Assembly (NCBI GenBank): GCA_044227605.1
Contig: JBGAWJ010000006.1
Location: forward strand, 1-31,247
Direction of reading: 5' to 3'
DNA length: 31,247 nucleotides
DNA from: JAEUKQ01 sp044227605
Lineage (GTDB): Bacteria > Pseudomonadota > Alphaproteobacteria > JAEUKQ01
The number at the start of each line of letters is the position of its first letter. Position 1 is the stretch's first letter. Below are positions 7,829 through 15,743 of this stretch, piece by piece. A program made the position numbers and the translations under genes. The notes under the pieces were generated by a model. It searched no databases. It worked only from the letters and a program-made list of their open reading frames with translations, and was not told where the DNA came from.

Positions 7829-8878
7829 ATGCGTATTGAAGAAGAAGTTAAACTCGATTTTAAAGATGTCCTGATTCGCCCGAAGCGCAGCACTTTAAGA
7901 TCGCGCGCAGAGGTGAATTTAAACCGGAAGTATAATTTTAGGCATACGGATAAAACATGGGAGGGTGTTCCCATCATTGCGGCTAATATGGATCATACCG
8001 GCACATTCTCTGTAGGCAATGCTTTGGCTAAACATCATTTAATGACAGCTATCGATAAATTTATGACCGTTGAGGAATGGCAGAAATTTTCTCAAAAGAA
8101 TCCAGAAACATTAAATTATGTTTTTATCAGTTCCGGGATCAAACAAGATGATTTTGATAAATTAAAAATCATTATGCGACAAGCAGATCTGCCTTTCATT
8201 TGTCTGGATGTTGCCAATGGTTATTCCCAATATTTCGTTGATTTTGTTAGGAAAACCAGGGATGCGTTTCCTTCAAAAATTATTATGGCAGGAAATGTAG
8301 TAACGGGTGAAATGACTGAGGAATTAATCCTTTCAGGGGCTGACATTGTAAAAGTTGGCATAGGTCCTGGATCGGTATGCACAACCCGAAAAAAAACGGG
8401 GGTCGGGTATCCGCAAATTTCAGCGGTGATCGAATGTGCCGACGCAGCCCATGGGTTAAAGGGTTTGGTATGTTCAGACGGTGGTTGTACCGTCCCTGGC
8501 GATGTGGCCAAAGCATTTGCAGCGGGCGCGGATTTTGTGATGCTTGGGGGGATGCTGGCTGGGCATGATGAATGCAGTGGCGATATTTTCATCGATAAAG
8601 GCCAGAAATTTAAAAGATTTTATGGTATGAGTTCCAGTGAAGCGATGAACAAGCACCATGGTAAAGTTGAGGAATACCGGTCAAGCGAAGGAAAATCCGT
8701 TAACATTCCTTACCGCGGTGCCATCGAAAATACGGTCTTTGATATTATGGGCGGATTACGCTCAACCTGCACCTATGTTGGTGCCCAGCAACTGAAGGAA
8801 TTATCAAAACGTACGACTTTTATTCGCGTTACCCAGCAAATTAATGAAATATATTCAACTTACCAAATCGGCGATTGA
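7829..8878 (+). CDS. guaC: GMP reductase
   Basis: GuaC reduces GMP to IMP and ammonia with NADPH, letting the cell convert guanine to adenine nucleotides. I start at the ATG at 7829, giving 349 residues beginning MRIEEEVKLDFKDVLIRPKR, which lines up with the N-terminus of the E. coli enzyme (347 residues). The open frame extends 10 codons further up, without support. The catalytic cysteine is C184 in GPGSVCTTR, flanked by AGNVVTGEM and GVGYPQ; the phosphate-binding SDGGC and GADFVMLGGMLAG blocks follow. The ribosome-binding site is weak (AGGG). The protein is very close to the gammaproteobacterial/eukaryotic GuaC type rather than an IMP dehydrogenase, having no CBS domains. Confidence 0.95.
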   Translation: MRIEEEVKLDFKDVLIRPKRSTLRSRAEVNLNRKYNFRHTDKTWEGVPIIAANMDHTGTFSVGNALAKHHLMTAIDKFMTVEEWQKFSQKNPETLNYVFISSGIKQDDFDKLKIIMRQADLPFICLDVANGYSQYFVDFVRKTRDAFPSKIIMAGNVVTGEMTEELILSGADIVKVGIGPGSVCTTRKKTGVGYPQISAVIECADAAHGLKGLVCSDGGCTVPGDVAKAFAAGADFVMLGGMLAGHDECSGDIFIDKGQKFKRFYGMSSSEAMNKHHGKVEEYRSSEGKSVNIPYRGAIENTVFDIMGGLRSTCTYVGAQQLKELSKRTTFIRVTQQINEIYSTYQIGD

Positions 8879-8944
8879 ACAATTAAGCCCTACCGTTTAT
8901 CCAGACTGCTATCATAGCCGCCAGCTTTGAACCTTCATCAATCG

Positions 8945-9445
8945 TTACTTAGCAGCTGTGGACTTATTTGCAGGGATGAAAAAACGATGGATCAACTGAT
9001 CCCCAACCTGAATATTTAATTTGTCACTGACCCCCCCATTAATTTCCAAAACGGCAATTACCAATTTCGGCGAAACAATCAGATTATCAGACTGTGGGAT
9101 AACCCTTTTGCTAATACCGACAATTTTACCTTGTTGATCAATAAACAACATGTCCAAGGACAAATAGGTATTTCTCATCCACATCCCAATCACCTGAGGT
9201 GTTTCAAAAAGAAAAAGCATCCCCTGATCCGCAGGCATGGTCCGACGAAACATTAACCCCTGTTGACGCTGCGGGGGAGTGGCGGCAATTTCAACAGTCA
9301 ATGTTTGTTCTTTACCATCGCCTGATTTTATAATAAGCAGCTCTTTATTGAAAGTAATTTGGGTATACCCTATTTGGGGAAAAAATATTCCCAAAATGCT
9401 TAAGATAAAAAGGTTTCCTAACCCAAATAATGTTTTTTTTCTCAT
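8945..9445 (-). CDS. Secreted DUF192 family protein
   Basis: The 166-residue protein has an N-terminal hydrophobic signal segment (about residues 8-28) and then a DUF192 domain. The domain hallmarks are QGLMFRRTMPADQGMLFLF, the MWMRNTYLSLDMLFID block, and the closing VLEINGGVSD with IQVGDQL. Family members are small, mostly periplasmic or lipid-anchored beta proteins; no biochemical role is established, and I do not assign one. No lipobox cysteine is visible. It is convergent with guaC (66 bases between stops, no clear terminator) and divergent from the cytochrome c' gene. Confidence 0.9.
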   Translation of the reverse strand: MRKKTLFGLGNLFILSILGIFFPQIGYTQITFNKELLIIKSGDGKEQTLTVEIAATPPQRQQGLMFRRTMPADQGMLFLFETPQVIGMWMRNTYLSLDMLFIDQQGKIVGISKRVIPQSDNLIVSPKLVIAVLEINGGVSDKLNIQVGDQLIHRFFIPANKSTAAK

Positions 9446-9551
9446 AAAACTTCTTAAATCCTTTATTGAAAAATTTTTTTTATAACATTTTTAACTGGCA
9501 GTATGATTTTTATCTCACTATCTGTTGTGCTAACGAAAGCTAAATCGTTCT

Positions 9552-9580
9552 ATGCCACCAATTGCCATAACCATTATAAT
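9552..9580 (+). promoter_or_regulatory. Candidate promoter of the cytochrome c' gene
   Basis: A perfect TATAAT lies at 9575-9580, with ATGCCA at 9552-9557 as a partial -35 hexamer at 17-base spacing. The predicted start would leave a leader of about 70 bases. Confidence rests mostly on the -10 element. Confidence 0.35.
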
Positions 9581-9656
9581 ATATTAGAGTATTTTTGTTA
9601 ACAGGCCGTTTATCCGGAATGTACAAAAAATATTTCATTGGGTTGGAGTTGCCATC

Positions 9657-10124
9657 ATGTCAGCCTTTAAAAAAACCACCGCGATTATTAGTCTCGTTTT
9701 TGTCAGTAGCTTTACACTCATTTCTTATGCGGTCACTCCTAAGTCGGTAGATGATATTATTAAGGAGCGGCAAAATTTAATGAAAATTCTGAGCCAAAGC
9801 GGCCGGCAATTAAACGAGTTAATTGGCAAGGACAATCAAGCGGCCTTACTAATTCTTGAAAGCTTACAGAAAACTGCAAAATTGCTGCCCAATTACTTTA
9901 GCCAAGACATCGGAAATCCACCCTATCAAACAGCTGCTAGTCCAACTATTTGGAAAAATTGGGATGATTTTGTAGCCAGTGCCAACATTTTCACTGCGGA
10001 AATAGATAAAATCACTGCTTTTCTGCAAGCCGGGAACGTTGCCGCTGCTCAAGAGCAGTTGGGAAATTTATCTAAGGTAGGGTGCGGAACCTGCCATAGT
10101 AAATTTCGTTTGTCAAAACGTTAG
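9657..10124 (+). CDS. Cytochrome c' (class II c-type cytochrome)
   Basis: The 155-residue precursor has a signal peptide (hydrophobic to about residue 25, ending near SYA) and a four-helix body. The haem c site lies close to the C-terminus, C143-G-T-C146-H147 followed by SKFR, the arrangement that defines class II cytochromes c. H147 is the proximal ligand. In this family the haem is usually five-coordinate and binds NO or CO, and some members protect against nitric oxide; whether that is the role here is not shown. A GGAG lies about 9 bases before the ATG. The gene appears to stand alone between a divergent DUF192 gene and rpmE. Its electron partner could be the bc1 complex encoded 6 kb away, but that is only a guess. 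Confidence 0.9.
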   Translation: MSAFKKTTAIISLVFVSSFTLISYAVTPKSVDDIIKERQNLMKILSQSGRQLNELIGKDNQAALLILESLQKTAKLLPNYFSQDIGNPPYQTAASPTIWKNWDDFVASANIFTAEIDKITAFLQAGNVAAAQEQLGNLSKVGCGTCHSKFRLSKR

Positions 10125-10143
10125 AAGGCAGATAGAAAAGCCA

Positions 10144-10172
10144 TTGACTTTTAGAAGCAATCGCGCTTTATA
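10144..10172 (+). promoter_or_regulatory. Candidate sigma-70 promoter of rpmE
   Basis: TTGACT at 10144-10149 and TTTATA at 10167-10172 are 17 bases apart, about 64 bases before the rpmE ATG. The -35 is one base from consensus, as expected for a ribosomal protein gene. Confidence 0.5.
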
Positions 10173-10235
10173 GTTTCTTTTTATCACTATGATTATTATC
10201 AGTTTTATTACTAGCTATGTTGAAGGAACGCTATT

Positions 10236-10475
10236 ATGAAAAAAGATATTCATCCGGACTATCATGAGATTACGGTCATTACGACGGATGGGAAAAGCCA
10301 CAAGACAAAAACCACCTGGGGCAAAGCTGGTGATACCATGCGTTTGGAAATTGATCCCAAATCCCACCCGGCATGGACAGGTATTCATCGTTTGATCGAT
10401 AGCGGCGGACAATTAGCTAAATTTAACAAAAAATTCCAAAATTTGGGCTTAAAGAAACCAGGCTCAGAGAAATAA
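10236..10475 (+). CDS. rpmE: 50S ribosomal protein L31
   Basis: L31 bridges the large and small ribosomal subunits. The 79 residues begin MKKDIHPDYHEI and contain DPKSHPAWTG and the FNKKF element, the usual L31 landmarks. The CxxC pair of zinc-binding L31 is absent, so this is a zinc-independent form, common in alphaproteobacteria. A GAAGGAAC Shine-Dalgarno lies about 9 bases before the ATG. It is a single-gene unit with its own promoter candidate and a strong terminator about 100 bases downstream. The 97 bases between stop and terminator contain nothing I recognise. Confidence 0.96.
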   Translation: MKKDIHPDYHEITVITTDGKSHKTKTTWGKAGDTMRLEIDPKSHPAWTGIHRLIDSGGQLAKFNKKFQNLGLKKPGSEK

Positions 10476-10572
10476 TAAGTGGTTTTTTAAGAGTCTAAGA
10501 TCATTATTGCCAGTCAGTGGTTGGTATTGTTTCTCGGATATGTTCCAAGAATTGCCTTTAGCGACCAAATTT

Positions 10573-10602
10573 AAAACCCCTTCATTTGCAGGGGTTTTTT
10601 CT
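10573..10602 (+). terminator. Rho-independent terminator after rpmE
   Basis: AAAACCCCT (10573-10581) and AGGGGTTTT (10590-10598) form a 9-bp stem with an 8-base loop, followed by a T run. This is a textbook intrinsic terminator lying directly before the heat-shock promoter of hsp20. Confidence 0.88.
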
Positions 10603-10607
10603 TGCCC

Positions 10608-10636
10608 CTTGAAATGCTTTTCAAAAATTCCCACAT
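10608..10636 (+). promoter_or_regulatory. Candidate RpoH (sigma-32) heat-shock promoter of hsp20
   Basis: CTTGAAA at 10608-10614 is a perfect sigma-32 -35 element. CCCACAT at 10630-10636, after a 15-base spacer, resembles the CCCCATxT -10 element. It follows the rpmE terminator immediately and precedes an hsp20 gene, the expected target. Transcription from here gives a leader of about 130 bases that ends in the ROSE-type hairpin. Confidence 0.6.
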
Positions 10637-10747
10637 CAGTTTAGTGCGTATAGGCACATGGGTTTCAGCTGATACTGATTACTCACTATACATGATATTA
10701 ACCGTGGCGATTGCGTGTAGGACTTTTAAGTATACGGCTAATCGTTC

Positions 10748-10770
10748 CATATTGCTCATTGGAGGATATG
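10748..10770 (+). promoter_or_regulatory. ROSE-type RNA thermometer hairpin masking the hsp20 Shine-Dalgarno
   Basis: The 23-base element folds on itself: CATAT (10748-10752) with ATATG (10766-10770), then TT(G)CTC (10752-10757) with GAGGA (10762-10766), leaving an ATTG loop (10758-10761). The T-T-G-C-T box with a single unpaired G opposite A-G-G-A is the hallmark of ROSE elements, which melt at heat-shock temperature and free the ribosome-binding site. The masked GGAGG (10761-10765) lies 7 bases before the hsp20 ATG. The upstream part of the leader (10640-10747) may form the accessory ROSE stems; I did not fold it fully. Confidence 0.75.
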
Positions 10771-10772
10771 TT

Positions 10773-11252
10773 ATGAATAATTTTGATTTAACACCGCTTT
10801 TCCGCTCAACCATTGGTTTTGACCGGTTTTCTCAATTGCTTGGAAATATGACAAATTCTGAAGATAACGCCTTTTCTTATCCCCCCTATAACATTGAAAG
10901 AATAGGAGAGGAAAATTACCGCATAACTATGGCAGTTGCGGGTTTTTCAGAAGATGAAATCCAAATTACAGCTAAAGAAAATTCTTTAATTGTGGTGGGT
11001 AAAAGTCATAAATCAGAAGAACCGAAGCAATATTTATATCGCGGTATTGCGGGACGTTCTTTTGAAAGGCGATTTGAGTTAGCGGATTATATCCAGGTTG
11101 ATTCGGCGTGCATTGATAACGGCTTGTTACATATTGAGTTAATCCGTCAAGTGCCTGAATCAGCAAAACCAAGGAACATTAAAATCAGTAGCGTTTCTCC
11201 CTCTTTTAAGAATGAGAAAACAGCTGGACAAATTGGGAATCAAGCTGCCTAA
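10773..11252 (+). CDS. hsp20: Small heat-shock protein, Hsp20/IbpA family (class A type)
   Basis: This is an ATP-independent holdase that binds unfolding proteins in the cytoplasm. I start at the ATG at 10773 (159 residues), which follows GGAGG by 7 bases; the open frame reaches back to 10602, but that part overlaps the leader and the RpoH-like promoter. The alpha-crystallin domain covers about residues 35-130: YPPYNIERIGEENYRITMAV at its start, the ENSLIVVGK strand, and the A-x-x-x-n-G-L/V-L-type element near CIDNGLLHIEL. The C-terminal tail is Ser/Lys-rich, with IKISS in the place of the I-x-I/V anchoring motif. Control is likely double: RpoH at transcription and a ROSE hairpin at translation. 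A strong terminator follows. Confidence 0.95.
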   Translation: MNNFDLTPLFRSTIGFDRFSQLLGNMTNSEDNAFSYPPYNIERIGEENYRITMAVAGFSEDEIQITAKENSLIVVGKSHKSEEPKQYLYRGIAGRSFERRFELADYIQVDSACIDNGLLHIELIRQVPESAKPRNIKISSVSPSFKNEKTAGQIGNQAA

Positions 11253-11284
11253 GACATCAAATTGATTTTCATCTATTTATAATA

Positions 11285-11321
11285 ACAGTGCCGCCATTTG
11301 GTATATGGCGGCACTGTCTTT
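11285..11321 (+). terminator. Rho-independent terminator after hsp20
   Basis: ACAGTGCCGCCAT (11285-11297) and ATGGCGGCACTGT (11305-11317) form a perfect 13-bp stem with a 7-base loop, followed by CTTTT. The T run is short but the stem is very stable. Confidence 0.85.
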
Positions 11322-11447
11322 TCCAGGGAAGCCTCATCACTACCATATAAATCTAAGGCCTTGTGAGTAGGGCATATATTATCCTTTCTCACAATTCTTA
11401 TTGTAGGAGCAAAAGGTTAAAGAAAAATTAATTTTTCTAAAAATGAC

Positions 11448-11615
11448 TTACTTAAATAACTTATCCACCGTTTGGTGATGACGTTGCTTTTTAGCAATCA
11501 GGTTTTGTAGGAGCACAATCCCTTCTTGAAATTTCTTGATATATTCTTCAAGCTCTTTCACGGAAAGGCTTTCCAGTTGCAACGGTGCTAATGGCCGCAG
11601 GATATCATCATCCAT
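11448..11615 (-). CDS. DUF1192 family small protein
   Basis: This 55-residue open frame begins MDDDILRPLAPLQLESLSVK and ends in DKLFK. The acidic start, the LSVKELEEYI helix and the Lys/His-rich coiled stretch ending in D-x-L-F match the small alphaproteobacterial DUF1192 family. Its function is unknown; the predicted single helix with heptad-like leucines suggests a protein-binding role (inference). A GAG sits about 9 bases upstream of the ATG. It is divergent from the quinone oxidoreductase gene, and I recall the same neighbour pair in other alphaproteobacteria, which would support it being real. An 18-bp A/T palindrome (11421-11438) lies just past its stop. Confidence 0.8.
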   Translation of the reverse strand: MDDDILRPLAPLQLESLSVKELEEYIKKFQEGIVLLQNLIAKKQRHHQTVDKLFK

Positions 11616-11630
11616 CTTTATCACTCTTTT

Positions 11631-11659
11631 TTGCTTTAAATAAAATTGTTGCGTATAAT
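11631..11659 (+). promoter_or_regulatory. Candidate sigma-70 promoter of the quinone oxidoreductase gene
   Basis: TTGCTT at 11631-11636 and a perfect TATAAT at 11654-11659 are 17 bases apart. The predicted transcript would start about 40 bases before the ATG at 11706. Confidence 0.55.
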
Positions 11660-11705
11660 ATGGTTTAACCTTTTTTTAACCTAACCCAGAAATGTTCCTT
11701 CTACA

Positions 11706-12707
11706 ATGCCCCCTACCCCACAAATGCTAGCCATTACATATGATCCGCGTTCCGCTACAGGAAATATGCGTCTTGGCTCTTTTCCTATTCCCGCCCCCTT
11801 GCCAGACGAAATCCTAATAAAAATTGCCTATGCCGGTGTTAATAGGCCAGATCTTTTGCAGCGCCAGGGTCTATATCCTGCCCCCTCCGGCCATTCCCCT
11901 ATTTTAGGACTGGAGGTCAGCGGTTGGGTAGAAAAGATTGGGTCTGCCGTAAATGGGTGGCAGCTTGGCCAGAAAATATGCGCTCTAACCAATGGGGGTG
12001 GCTATGCGGAATACTGCACAGTTCCGGCAGGACAATGCTTACCTGTTTTTCCTTCCCTCTCTTTGCCGGAAGCCGCAGCTATTCCCGAAACTTTTTTTAC
12101 ATCTTGGCACAATGTGGTTGAACGCGGACACTTAAAATCGGGCGATGAAGTATTAATTCATGGCGGCAGCGGCGGGGTTGGCAGCGCGGCTATTCAGTTA
12201 AGCCGATATTTGGGCGCGCGGGTATTCACAACCACCTCGACAATACTGAAATGCCAGTTTGCCGAACAATTAGGCGCAATTAAAGCCCTTAATTATTTAG
12301 AGGAAGATTTTCTTTCACTCAAAAATCATACCGTTGAACAACAGGGTTTTGATATCATTTTGGATATGGTGGGGGGGAAATATTTCGAAAAAAATCTGCA
12401 ATTATTAAAACATGAAGGCAAGTTGGTGCAGATTGCAACCCAACAAGGGTCTTCTGTTTCCTTAGATTTACGGCAAGTCATGCTAAAACGGTTAATCATT
12501 ACCGGTTCAACCCTACGTTCCCAATCTACCGAAGCAAAAGCAAGGATAGCAAAAGGATTTTTTGATGCTGCCAAAGATGCCTTAGCATACCGGCAGATTT
12601 TGCCTTTTATCTATCAAATATTTTCTTTGGCCGATGCTCAGCAAGCACATGATTTAATGGCAAAAGGGGAAATGATGGGGAAAATTATTTTGGCCGTTTC
12701 GAAATAA
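11706..12707 (+). CDS. NAD(P)H:quinone oxidoreductase, zinc-independent MDR superfamily (PIG3-like)
   Basis: This 333-residue protein belongs to the medium-chain dehydrogenase/reductase superfamily and probably reduces quinones or related electrophiles with NADPH. The N-terminal GroES-like domain has the PIG3-type segment NRPDLLQRQGLYPAP (about 46-60) and GLEVSGWVEKIG; there are no zinc-ligand cysteine clusters. The Rossmann fold starts with HGGSGGVGSAAIQL (152-165). The ATG at 11706 lacks a clear Shine-Dalgarno; a second ATG at 11724 (MLAITYDP) is closer to where homologues start and is a real alternative. It is divergent from the DUF1192 gene and convergent with gatB, with no evident terminator between. 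Confidence 0.9.
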   Translation: MPPTPQMLAITYDPRSATGNMRLGSFPIPAPLPDEILIKIAYAGVNRPDLLQRQGLYPAPSGHSPILGLEVSGWVEKIGSAVNGWQLGQKICALTNGGGYAEYCTVPAGQCLPVFPSLSLPEAAAIPETFFTSWHNVVERGHLKSGDEVLIHGGSGGVGSAAIQLSRYLGARVFTTTSTILKCQFAEQLGAIKALNYLEEDFLSLKNHTVEQQGFDIILDMVGGKYFEKNLQLLKHEGKLVQIATQQGSSVSLDLRQVMLKRLIITGSTLRSQSTEAKARIAKGFFDAAKDALAYRQILPFIYQIFSLADAQQAHDLMAKGEMMGKIILAVSK

Positions 12708-12766
12708 TAAACAGCAGGAGGACTTTATTTCTTTTTCCCATCACACTTTTCTTCATTGCCACGTTT

Positions 12767-14242
12767 TTATGAAGAACCTAAAGCCTTCTTCAACAGTTCA
12801 TTTAAAATAGATGGATTGGCTTTCCCGCCAGATGATTTCATTACCTGCCCAACGAAGAACCCAAACAATTTATCTTTTCCACTTTTGTATTCAGCCACCT
12901 TATCGGTATTTTGTTGCAACACCATTTTGATAACCTCGTTGATTGCACTTGTGTCCGTTACTTGCTTTAGATCACGCTCTTCAACAATTTGTTGCGACGA
13001 TTTACCGGTTTCTGTCATTTCTACAAAAACTTCTTTAGCCATTTTCCCAGATAATACCCCTTCGCTGATTAAATCCACAAGACCCCCTAAATGATCCGCG
13101 GTAATCGGTGATTGGGCTATCGTTTTCCCAATTTTATTTAAATATCCAAATAATTCCCCACTTAACCAATTGGCCGATAATTTCGTATCACGATTTTTTA
13201 CTTTTGCTAATTTTTCATAATATTCGGCAATTTCCTGTTCGCTGACCAATATATCCGCATCATAAGCTGACAAGCCATATTGCTGCATGAACCGTTGTTT
13301 TTTGGTATCGGGTAATTCAATCAAGGAGTCCCGAATGCGTTTAACCTCAGCCGGATCAAGAATTAACGGCATTAAATCCGGATCAGGAAAATACCTATAA
13401 TCCGGCGCATGTTCTTTGGAACGCATGGTTCTGGTAACGCCTTTATTGGCGTCAAACAACCGGGTCTCTTGGTCGATCTTGCCCCCATCTTCTAGAATTT
13501 CGATCTGGCGGTGGGCTTCATAATCAATGGCTTGCTGGGCAAACCTGATGGAATTGACATTCTTAATTTCGCATCTCGTACCTAAGGGTTGACCCAGATG
13601 ACGGACAGAAACATTGATATCACACCGCATTGATCCTTGTTCCATGTTACCATCACATGTGTTTAAATACCGCATGATGGAACGCAGTTTTTTTAAATAG
13701 GCGGCAACCTCTTCCGCGGTACGCAAATCTGGTTCGCTGACAATTTCCATCAAGGCAATCCCTGCCCTGTTCAAATCCACATAGGTTTTGCGGGGATTTT
13801 GGTCATGGATGCTTTTCCCTGCATCCTGTTCCAAATGAAGCCGTCCGATTCGAATCGTCCTACTTTGTCCGTTAGGCAAGTCAATAGTTAGATGTCCCTT
13901 ACCTACAATAGGATAGAGATATTGGGATATTTGATAACCAGCTGGCAGATCGGGATAAAAATAATTCTTGCGGTCGAAAACGGAGCGTAGATTAATTTCC
14001 GCATTTAACCCCAACCCTGTCTTAATGGCTTGCTCAACACAATAGCCATTAATAACAGGCAACATTCCAGGCATAGCGGCATCAACCAAACTAACGTTAT
14101 TATTGGGTTCCCCACCAAAATCATTCGCGGCACCGGAAAAAAGTTTGGATTTGGATAAAACTTGGGCATGCACTTCAAGCCCCATAACCACTTCCCACCA
14201 ACCAGTTTTGCCTTCAATCATCCCATTCTTCATCACTGACAT
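12767..14242 (-). CDS. gatB: Aspartyl/glutamyl-tRNA(Asn/Gln) amidotransferase subunit B
   Basis: GatB binds the misacylated Glu-tRNA-Gln or Asp-tRNA-Asn and phosphorylates the side chain before amidation. I start at the ATG at 14242 (491 residues), one base after the gatA stop; GGGAG inside the gatA end serves as ribosome-binding site. The open frame up to 14323 only reads through the gatA tail. Landmarks are WEVVMGLEVHAQ (16-27), the LPVIN segment, the signature RKNYFYPDLPAGYQISQ (91-107), and the C-terminal YqeY-like tail domain ending near SGGKANPSIL. It is the last gene of gatCAB. Confidence 0.97.
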   Translation of the reverse strand: MSVMKNGMIEGKTGWWEVVMGLEVHAQVLSKSKLFSGAANDFGGEPNNNVSLVDAAMPGMLPVINGYCVEQAIKTGLGLNAEINLRSVFDRKNYFYPDLPAGYQISQYLYPIVGKGHLTIDLPNGQSRTIRIGRLHLEQDAGKSIHDQNPRKTYVDLNRAGIALMEIVSEPDLRTAEEVAAYLKKLRSIMRYLNTCDGNMEQGSMRCDINVSVRHLGQPLGTRCEIKNVNSIRFAQQAIDYEAHRQIEILEDGGKIDQETRLFDANKGVTRTMRSKEHAPDYRYFPDPDLMPLILDPAEVKRIRDSLIELPDTKKQRFMQQYGLSAYDADILVSEQEIAEYYEKLAKVKNRDTKLSANWLSGELFGYLNKIGKTIAQSPITADHLGGLVDLISEGVLSGKMAKEVFVEMTETGKSSQQIVEERDLKQVTDTSAINEVIKMVLQQNTDKVAEYKSGKDKLFGFFVGQVMKSSGGKANPSILNELLKKALGSS

Positions 14243-14243
14243 T

Positions 14244-15728
14244 TTACTCTCCCAACCGAGGGTCATTTTTAAGTGCGGCACTTTTCTCGAGCACCTGCCC
14301 CACTTGTAACAATCTTTTTTCATCGAAAGGCTTGCCGATCAATTGCAACCCTAATGGCAACTTATCTGCCGACAATCCGACAGGCACGGAAATGGCAGGA
14401 AGGCCTGCCAAATTAACCGGCACAGTGAACACGTCATTGAGATACATGGCAATCGGGTCATCCATTTTATCCCCAATGGCAAAAGCTGGGGTTGGCGCCG
14501 TCGGGGTTAAGATAACGTCAACTTTTTTATAAGCCTGTACGAAATCATCTAAAATCAAGGAGCGTAATTTCTGCGCTTTCACATAATACGCCTCATAATA
14601 ACCGGCAGATAAGACATAGGTACCAATCAAGATACGGCGCTTCACCTCGCGCCCAAAGCCTGCCGCCCGGGTCAATTCGTACATATCGTCCAAATTTTCC
14701 CCTGGCACCCGTAACCCAAAACGGACGCCGTCATAGCGCGCCAAATTTGATGAAGCCTCGGCCGGTGCAATGATATAATAAGTGGGCAAGGCATATTTGG
14801 TATGCGGCAATTGGATGTCATGGATTTCTGCACCCGCAGCTTTTAACCAACTGATCCCTTGCTGCCATAATTTTTCAATTTCCTGGGACATGCCAGCAAC
14901 TTTATATTCCTTAGGAATCCCAATTTTTAACCCTTTAATCGTGTAGTTTTTCAACGCCGCAATATAATCAGGAATTGCCCCGACGGCGGAAGTTGAATCT
15001 TTGGGATCATGCCCTGCCATCGCTTGCAACATATAAGCCGTATCAGCAACTGTCCGAGCCATTGCCCCCGCTTGGTCAAGCGACGAGGCAAAGGCTACGA
15101 TCCCCCACCGGGAACATAAACCGTAGGTCGGCTTTAATCCTACAATCCCTACAAAAGCAGCTGGTTGGCGAATGGAACCACCGGTGTCGGTTCCGGTTGC
15201 AGCCAATGCCATCCGTGCCGAAACTGCTGCTGCTGACCCCCCCGATGAACCGCCGGGCACTAGTTGCTTGGTTGGGTCATTTTTACGTTTCCAAGGACTA
15301 ACTACAGGGCCGAAATAACTGGTGATATTGGAAGAACCCATAGCAAATTCATCCAAATTGGTTTTACCCAGCAATACCGATCCCGCTTTCCAAAGATTGC
15401 TAGTGACAGTTGACTCATAAGGGGGGATAAAATTTTCAAGAATCTTTGATGCGGCTGTTGTGCGGATCCCTGCCGTACAAAACAAGTCTTTGATGGCAAT
15501 TGGTATTCCTTCAAGCAATCCATTTTTACCTTTTTGGCGACGGTGATCGGATAATTTTGCCATTGATAAAGCCTGTTCAGGTGTTTCTAAGATAAAGGCA
15601 TTAAGCGCGCGCTGTTTTTCCATGTTTTGTAGATAAGCTTGGGTTAATTCCAAGCAAGAAAAACTTTTTTTAGCAAGCCCTTCCAGGGCTTCCGTTAAGG
15701 TCAGTTGGGTCAATTGATTCATGGGCAT
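14244..15728 (-). CDS. gatA: Aspartyl/glutamyl-tRNA(Asn/Gln) amidotransferase subunit A
   Basis: GatA is the glutaminase subunit that releases ammonia and channels it to GatB. The 494-residue protein is an amidase-signature enzyme with the catalytic triad K80 (IAIKDLF), S161 (the cis-Ser of GGSSGGS) and S185 (TDTGGSIRQPA); the 24-residue spacing of the two serines matches the family. The length is usual. Two starts are possible, two codons apart (15728 or 15722); the upstream TTGAG is weak. It lies 15 bases after gatC and one base before gatB. Confidence 0.97.
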   Translation of the reverse strand: MPMNQLTQLTLTEALEGLAKKSFSCLELTQAYLQNMEKQRALNAFILETPEQALSMAKLSDHRRQKGKNGLLEGIPIAIKDLFCTAGIRTTAASKILENFIPPYESTVTSNLWKAGSVLLGKTNLDEFAMGSSNITSYFGPVVSPWKRKNDPTKQLVPGGSSGGSAAAVSARMALAATGTDTGGSIRQPAAFVGIVGLKPTYGLCSRWGIVAFASSLDQAGAMARTVADTAYMLQAMAGHDPKDSTSAVGAIPDYIAALKNYTIKGLKIGIPKEYKVAGMSQEIEKLWQQGISWLKAAGAEIHDIQLPHTKYALPTYYIIAPAEASSNLARYDGVRFGLRVPGENLDDMYELTRAAGFGREVKRRILIGTYVLSAGYYEAYYVKAQKLRSLILDDFVQAYKKVDVILTPTAPTPAFAIGDKMDDPIAMYLNDVFTVPVNLAGLPAISVPVGLSADKLPLGLQLIGKPFDEKRLLQVGQVLEKSAALKNDPRLGE

Positions 15729-15743
15729 CTCAATTTTATAAAA

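Noticed and set aside
7636..7839. 67-codon plus-strand frame before guaC
   Set aside because: It overlaps the guaC start, lacks a Shine-Dalgarno and resembles no family.
10602..10772. 57-codon upstream extension of hsp20
   Set aside because: It would overlap the rpmE terminator end, the RpoH-like promoter and the leader; the ATG at 10773 follows GGAGG.
11421..11438. 18-bp A/T palindrome after the DUF1192 gene
   Set aside because: It is made only of A/T-rich bases in an A/T-rich gap and forms a weak stem; not convincing as a terminator or operator.
11401..11515. Direct repeat TTGTAGGAGCA at 11401 and 11505
   Set aside because: Only 11 bases, and one copy lies inside the DUF1192 coding sequence; probably chance.
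14243..14323. N-terminal extension of gatB
   Set aside because: It overlaps the gatA coding end out of frame and is not part of any GatB.
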